From Clostridiales bacterium UBA4644 (GTDB lineage Bacteria; Bacillota; Clostridia; Oscillospirales; Butyricicoccaceae), in the NCBI GenBank assembly GCA_002405755.1, contig DHMK01000023.1, forward strand, positions 4,688-22,352: 17,665 bases of DNA, given 5' to 3'. The first letter of the stretch is position 1. Each line of letters starts with the position of its first letter. The notes under the pieces were generated by a model. It worked only from the letters and a program-made list of their open reading frames with translations, made no database searches and was not told where the DNA came from. Positions 13,492-17,665 of this stretch are shown here, piece after piece. A program made the position numbers and the translations under genes.

Positions 13492-15363
13492 ATGATGAAA
13501 AAGCTGGTGCTGCCGCTGACGGGGCTGCTGCTCTGCCTGTGTGTTTTGCTGGTGGCCTGCGGCAAGGTGCTTTCCCAGGGGCTTGGCGACGCCTACGCCA
13601 CCCGCGCAGGCCAGCTGACCCCGGCCGGCTCCTATGAGGATGTGCTTTCCAAGCTGCTCTCCGCCCGAAACGGCCGGGAGCCGGGCTCCGTCCTGCGGGA
13701 CGAGCTGCTGGTCTCCGACAGCGCCGTCCCGGAGGCTTCCCTGACGGAAGCGCCCATGGCAGAGGACGCCCAGTATTCCGCCGCAGCGGACAGCGCTCCC
13801 GGGGCGGACTATTCCACCGCCTCCCAGGTGGAGGGCGTGGACGAGGCGGACATCGTCAAGACCGACGGACAGTATATCTACGCCGCCTCCGGCTCTCAGC
13901 TGCGGATCTATGAAGCCGCCGGCGCAGACAGCCGCCTGATCGGCCGGGCGGAGCTCTCCGGTAAGGACGGCGACGGCTCTCTGGAGATCGCGGAGCTGTA
14001 TCTCTCAGGAAGCACGCTGGCCGTTTTATGCAGCGACTATCGCTGGGACGAGGAAACGGGAAGCTCCGCCCGGGCCATCGTGCAGCTGCTGGACGTTTCC
14101 GAGCCGGCGGATGTGCGCTTCGGCGAATGCCTGGGGCAGGACGGCAATTATCACGATTCCCGCCTGATGGACGGCGTTTTGTATCTGATCTCAGACTACT
14201 ATCTCTGGGATTATGGGGAGGACGACGCGCCGGAGCGCTATATCCCCGCGCTTTACACCAACGAGGTCTCCCGCCTGCCGGAACCGGGCTGCATCCTGCT
14301 GCCGGAAACGCTGCCCCAGGGGGCGGGCTATACCGTGGTCTCTGCCATAGACCTGGCCTCCGGCCGGCGGCTGGACTCCTATACGGTGCTGGACAGCGTC
14401 TCCACCGTCTATATGAGCAGGACCAGCCTGTATCTCTGCGCCGACCGCTATGCGGAGACGGAGAGCGACCCCCGCACGGAAAACCAGTATACGGTGGTGG
14501 ACTATTCCTCCGGCGCGGTCACCGGCATCACCGCCTTCGAGCTGGAGGGCGGGCTGGCCCTGCGGGCCTCCGGCGAGCTTCCGGGTCGGCTGCTGGATCA
14601 GTTTTCGCTGGATGAGAAGGACGGCTATCTCCGCCTTGCCGTCACGGAAAGCGCCGATCAATGGAGCGTTTATACCGATCCCGCCTATGATTTCGTCAAT
14701 TACCGCTGGGGCGAGACCCGGCAGTCCAGCAGCCTGTATATTCTGGACGGCGCGCTGAACATCGTGGGCAGCCTTACCGGTCTGGGCCAGGACGAGCAGA
14801 TCTATTCCGTCCGGTTCGATGGGGATCTGTGCTACTTCGTCACCTTCCGTCAGACGGATCCCCTGTTTGCCGCCGATCTCAGCGACCCGGCCCGGCCGGA
14901 GCTTCTTTCCGCTCTGAAGCTGCCCGGCTTCTCCTCCTATCTCCATGTCTACGGCGACGGCCTGCTCTTCGGCCTTGGCCAATGGGCCGACGAAGAGACC
15001 GGCTTTGCCCAGGCGCTGAAGCTGGCCATGTATGATTCCTCCGATCCGGCGGAACTGCGGGAGCTGGATATGCTTCTTTTGGAGGACTGCTGGTATTCTC
15101 CCGCACTGTATGACCACAAGGCCCTGCTGATCCTGCCGGAGCAGAACCGCATCGGCTTTGCCGCCGACACGGAATATCTGGTGTTTTCCTATCAGGACGG
15201 CGCTTTCGTCCAGCTGGCGGCGCTGCCGCTGCCGGAGGCGCTTTCCGACGTCTATCACCTGCGGGGCCTGCTGATCCGGGGCGACCTGTATCTGGTCTCC
15301 GGCTGGGGCCTGCAGGTCTACGACGGCGAAGCCTTCCGCCTGCTGCAGGAGCTGGCGGACTGA
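13492..15363 (+). CDS. Secreted lipoprotein with a beta-propeller domain (function unknown)
   Basis: The protein is 623 residues. It begins MMKK, then a hydrophobic stretch and the lipobox LVAC (residues 20-23), so Cys23 would be lipidated and the protein anchored on the outer face of the membrane. Residues about 75-110 are Ser/Ala/Asp/Glu-rich and look like a flexible linker. SQVEGVDEADIVKTDG (111-126) is the hallmark opening of the Pfam beta-propeller family distantly related to WD-40 proteins. After it come many repeated beta-strand units of the form 'LYILDG', 'YLVSGWG', 'LYLCAD', consistent with propeller blades. The first ATG of the ATG-ATG pair is chosen, with AAAGG 11 bases upstream. 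Upstream in-frame codons overlap the promoter and were rejected. The gene is single, with an ECF-type promoter and a terminator. Its role is not known; an envelope-stress function is suggested only by the promoter. Confidence 0.85.
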   Translation: MMKKLVLPLTGLLLCLCVLLVACGKVLSQGLGDAYATRAGQLTPAGSYEDVLSKLLSARNGREPGSVLRDELLVSDSAVPEASLTEAPMAEDAQYSAAADSAPGADYSTASQVEGVDEADIVKTDGQYIYAASGSQLRIYEAAGADSRLIGRAELSGKDGDGSLEIAELYLSGSTLAVLCSDYRWDEETGSSARAIVQLLDVSEPADVRFGECLGQDGNYHDSRLMDGVLYLISDYYLWDYGEDDAPERYIPALYTNEVSRLPEPGCILLPETLPQGAGYTVVSAIDLASGRRLDSYTVLDSVSTVYMSRTSLYLCADRYAETESDPRTENQYTVVDYSSGAVTGITAFELEGGLALRASGELPGRLLDQFSLDEKDGYLRLAVTESADQWSVYTDPAYDFVNYRWGETRQSSSLYILDGALNIVGSLTGLGQDEQIYSVRFDGDLCYFVTFRQTDPLFAADLSDPARPELLSALKLPGFSSYLHVYGDGLLFGLGQWADEETGFAQALKLAMYDSSDPAELRELDMLLLEDCWYSPALYDHKALLILPEQNRIGFAADTEYLVFSYQDGAFVQLAALPLPEALSDVYHLRGLLIRGDLYLVSGWGLQVYDGEAFRLLQELAD

Positions 15364-15395
15364 CGGTCATCGCGCTTCTCCCATCGAAACAGAAG

Positions 15396-15426
15396 GGCCG
15401 GCAAGCCTTGCTTGCCGGCCTCTTTA
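15396..15426. terminator. Hairpin terminator between the lipoprotein gene and the ABC permease gene
   Basis: A perfect 11-bp stem, GGCCGGCAAGC (15396-15406) and GCTTGCCGGCC (15410-15420), has a CTT loop and the tail TCTTTAT on the plus strand. On the minus strand the tail is weaker (CTTCTGTTTC). It lies between convergent genes and mainly fits the plus-strand lipoprotein gene. Confidence 0.8.
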
Positions 15427-15442
15427 TGCCATCAAATGCGGA

Positions 15443-17044
15443 TCACAGCGCTGCGAAGCGGGCGCTGCCACGCTTCCTGAGCCAGCACCAGAGCAGGCCG
15501 GAGAGCAGCAGCTCCGCCGCCAGAAAGCAGCCCATATAGCCTGCATAGCCCAGCTTCCAGCCAGACAGCAGCAGATAGCCGCCGCACAGCAGCAGAGGAT
15601 GCACAAAGCTCAGCAGGCTGACCAGCAGCACGCAGGCATTCTGCTTGATGGCCGTGATCTCGGAGGACCAGGTCATCACAGGCAGCCGCACCCCCAGCGC
15701 CAGCGCCGCCAGCCCATAAAACAGCGTGTAGGTCAGCGTCACCAGCGCAGTCAGCGCAAGCTCCGCCGCAGAGAAGGGATATACGGTCATGGCGCACAGC
15801 AGACAGAAGGCCGCGGGGACGGCCGTCAGCAGCAGCTGCAGCTGCAGCTTGGCCCGCAGCGCCTGCCAGGGCGTCACCGGCAGCGCGTGCAGCTGCCAGA
15901 TGTATTTGCCCTCCAGCGAGACGGAGGGAGCTGCGGGGAAGCAAAGCCCCGCCAGCATGCAGATACCGGCGCAGAGCAGCAGCGGCATGCAGCCCTCACG
16001 CTCCGCAAAGATCTCGTTCATCACGGCCACCAGCGCGCCGCCCTTGAGCAGCAGGCCAACGCCTGCCGCCAGCAGCAGCAAAACGCCCAGACCGCAGTTG
16101 AGCATATAGGTGGGGCTGGCGGTGAAGCGGCCCAGCTCCTTCCGCAGCAGCGCGGCAGCGGGACTGGCCTTTTTTGCGGTCCGCTCCCGATAGACCCGTT
16201 TCCCAACGGCGCCCGAGGTCGTGGCGAGCTTCACAAAGCTCCGGGCGATGACATACCACACCAGCGCCAGCACCGCCAGCGTCACCGCGGAGAGGATGGC
16301 CATAGACGCGCCATCGCCCGTGCCGGCCTGCCCGAAAACATAGAGCGGATAGGCCGCGCTTTTGATCCTCGCGCCGTATTCCGCCGCGTGCAGCAGCAGC
16401 TCCCGGAGCAGGCTCTGGGCCTTGAAATAGAAGAAATAGTAAGCGCCGAAGAAGACCAGCGACACCAATACCGTGATGAAGCTCTTGTTTTTCAGCTTCA
16501 GGCTGATCCTTGCCACCACCCAGCCCAGCGCGCAGGACAGCGTCAGCACCAGCAGCGAGATCATCAGCGTCAAAACCAGCCCGCCGGCCACCGCGCCGGG
16601 CGACGCCGAGACGGTGCACCAATAGACGATCACGGCAGGAAGGATCACCACGCCGGAATACATCAGGCCCATGAGATAAACGCCCAGCAGCCGGGCCGTC
16701 ATGATGGCCCGCACCGGGATGGGCAGGGAGAGCAGCAGATCGTTGTCCCGGGCAAGATACAATCCGGAATAGGTGTTGAACACGCTGCCGAAGGTCCCCA
16801 GCAGGATCGCCATCAGCCCCATCAGGGTGAAATACAGCCAGTCCATGCCGGCCTCTGCCAGCGCGCCGCAAAGGCTCTTGGCCAGGAAGGTAAAGATACC
16901 GCCGATGACGCCCAGCATCAAAAGGGCAAAGAGCAGAAGGTAGACGATCGTCCCCAACCGGGAGCGGGCTTTGTTCTTTTTTGCATCATAAAAGTAGCTG
17001 CGGAAGATCTCCCACAGCTGCTTTTTTACCAACAGCTTGATCAT
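15443..17044 (-). CDS. ABC-2-type exporter permease
   Basis: A polytopic membrane protein of 533 residues with roughly a dozen hydrophobic segments (the first at about 31-54, the second at about 69-89). It pairs with the ATPase encoded immediately upstream, forming a probable exporter. The sequence shows an internal duplication. RDNDLLLSLPIPVRAIMTARL (from residue 99, in part) is echoed in the second half by EGKYIWQLHALPVTPWQALR, a motif pattern typical of this exporter class that reads acidic-residue, LL, x, LP, then a basic helix. The ATG at 17044 directly abuts the ATPase stop codon (TAA at 17047-17045), so translation is probably coupled. No substrate can be named; neither immunity nor peptide-precursor genes are visible nearby. 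Confidence 0.88.
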   Translation of the reverse strand: MIKLLVKKQLWEIFRSYFYDAKKNKARSRLGTIVYLLLFALLMLGVIGGIFTFLAKSLCGALAEAGMDWLYFTLMGLMAILLGTFGSVFNTYSGLYLARDNDLLLSLPIPVRAIMTARLLGVYLMGLMYSGVVILPAVIVYWCTVSASPGAVAGGLVLTLMISLLVLTLSCALGWVVARISLKLKNKSFITVLVSLVFFGAYYFFYFKAQSLLRELLLHAAEYGARIKSAAYPLYVFGQAGTGDGASMAILSAVTLAVLALVWYVIARSFVKLATTSGAVGKRVYRERTAKKASPAAALLRKELGRFTASPTYMLNCGLGVLLLLAAGVGLLLKGGALVAVMNEIFAEREGCMPLLLCAGICMLAGLCFPAAPSVSLEGKYIWQLHALPVTPWQALRAKLQLQLLLTAVPAAFCLLCAMTVYPFSAAELALTALVTLTYTLFYGLAALALGVRLPVMTWSSEITAIKQNACVLLVSLLSFVHPLLLCGGYLLLSGWKLGYAGYMGCFLAAELLLSGLLWCWLRKRGSARFAAL

Positions 17045-17665
17045 TTATGCATCCTCCTCCAGCTCCAGGAACACTTCCTCCAGCGAATCGTCGCCCTTGA
17101 CCTCCTCCATGGTGCCGGAGCGGATCAGCGCGCCCGCCTTGATGATGGCAACCTTGTCGCAGAGCTTTTCCGCCACCTCCAGCACATGGGTGGAGAAGAA
17201 GATGGCGCCGCCCCCGTCGCAGTGCTCCCGCATCATGCCCTTCAGCAGATGGGCCGCCTTGGGGTCCAGGCCCACGAAGGGCTCATCCATGAGAATGAGC
17301 TTGGGCTGGTGGAGCCAGGCGGAGATGATGGCCAGCTTCTGCTTCATGCCGTGGGAGTAGGCGGCGATGGGCTGGGCCAGGTCGCCGGTGATCTCGAAGC
17401 GGCCGGCGTACTCCCGGATGCGTTCCTGCCGGACGTCCGCCGGGACGGCGAAGATGTCCGCGATGAAGTTCAGGAACTGGATGCCGGTCATGAAGTCGTA
17501 GAGGTCCGGGTTATCCGGGATGTAGGCCATCTGGCGCTTGCAGATCAGGGGGTCGCGCTTCAGGGAGAGGCCGCCGATGGTGATCTCGCCCTGGTCGAAG
17601 GGCAGGATGCCCGCCACGGACTTGAGGGTGGTGGTCTTGCCGGCGCCGTTGTGGCCGATGAAGCC
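17045..17665 (-). CDS. ABC transporter ATP-binding protein (5' end outside the window)
   Basis: The visible part is 206 residues; an estimated 30-40 N-terminal residues are cut off by the window edge. Walker A is GHNGAGKTT, at the edge (about 17630-17656). The signature motif is YSHGMKQKLAI, a variant of LSGGQ found in many exporter ATPases. Walker B is LILMDEP, with the D-loop GLD right after, and the H-loop is STHVLE. The protein ends in an acidic EEVFLELEED. It provides ATP hydrolysis for the permease encoded next, with which it forms a zero-gap pair. Frame continuity was read through to 17665. A shorter frame opening at an internal GTG (17617) is not the real start because the Walker A lies upstream of it. 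Confidence 0.95.
   Translation of the reverse strand, partial: GFIGHNGAGKTTTLKSVAGILPFDQGEITIGGLSLKRDPLICKRQMAYIPDNPDLYDFMTGIQFLNFIADIFAVPADVRQERIREYAGRFEITGDLAQPIAAYSHGMKQKLAIISAWLHQPKLILMDEPFVGLDPKAAHLLKGMMREHCDGGGAIFFSTHVLEVAEKLCDKVAIIKAGALIRSGTMEEVKGDDSLEEVFLELEEDA

Noticed and set aside
15820..15860. CAGCAG/CAGCTG-rich repetitive stretch in the ABC permease gene
   Set aside because: It encodes a normal Leu/Gln-rich part of the permease through biased CTG and CAG codons. Unit length and phase are not maintained, so it is not a tandem repeat or array.

Overview
The window is a GC-rich stretch of ordinary chromosome that looks like an anaerobic Gram-positive Clostridia genome, probably of the Oscillospiraceae/Ruminococcaceae type. 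This placement is an inference. It rests on a classic clostridial 2[4Fe-4S] ferredoxin, a glmS ribozyme (a hallmark of Firmicutes), sigma-A-type promoters, strong AGGAGG-like ribosome sites, a Gram-positive lipoprotein, and a promoter of the Bacillus ECF sigma type. I see no rRNA, tRNA, CRISPR array, insertion sequence, phage gene or integration scar.

Left part (1-5860, minus strand): a gltX-glnS pair encodes glutamyl- and glutaminyl-tRNA synthetase behind a near-consensus promoter. Upstream of it is an atypical two-AAA+-domain Clp ATPase of ClpA/ClpC type. It is preceded by, and overlaps by ATGA with, a 32-codon small ORF that has an excellent ribosome site. The Clp unit ends in a textbook terminator with a UUCG loop.

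Middle part (5930-8095, plus strand): a ferredoxin gene with its own promoter and terminator, then an aspartate/glutamate-racemase-family enzyme with its own promoter, then a DMT/EamA-type membrane transporter. A bidirectional hairpin closes the block.

Right-middle part (8107-13323, minus strand): ruvA-ruvB-glmM-[glmS ribozyme]-glmS, tightly spaced behind one good sigma-A promoter. It joins Holliday-junction migration with the first steps of UDP-GlcNAc (cell wall precursor) synthesis. The glucosamine-6-phosphate-sensing ribozyme sits between glmM and glmS, so glmS can be shut off separately from the genes upstream.

Right part: divergent from ruvA is a 623-residue lipoprotein with a beta-propeller-type domain. 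Its upstream region carries a TGAAAC-N16-CGTC element with a T-rich spacer, which matches ECF (cell-envelope stress) sigma promoters of the SigM/SigW class. After a convergent hairpin come an ABC-2-type exporter permease and, cut by the window edge, its ATPase.

I did not find a clearly new multi-gene system. The items most worth a second look are the small ORF coupled to the M-domain-less Clp ATPase, the ECF-type promoter on the beta-propeller lipoprotein, and the glmM-ribozyme-glmS arrangement at the end of a ruvAB operon.
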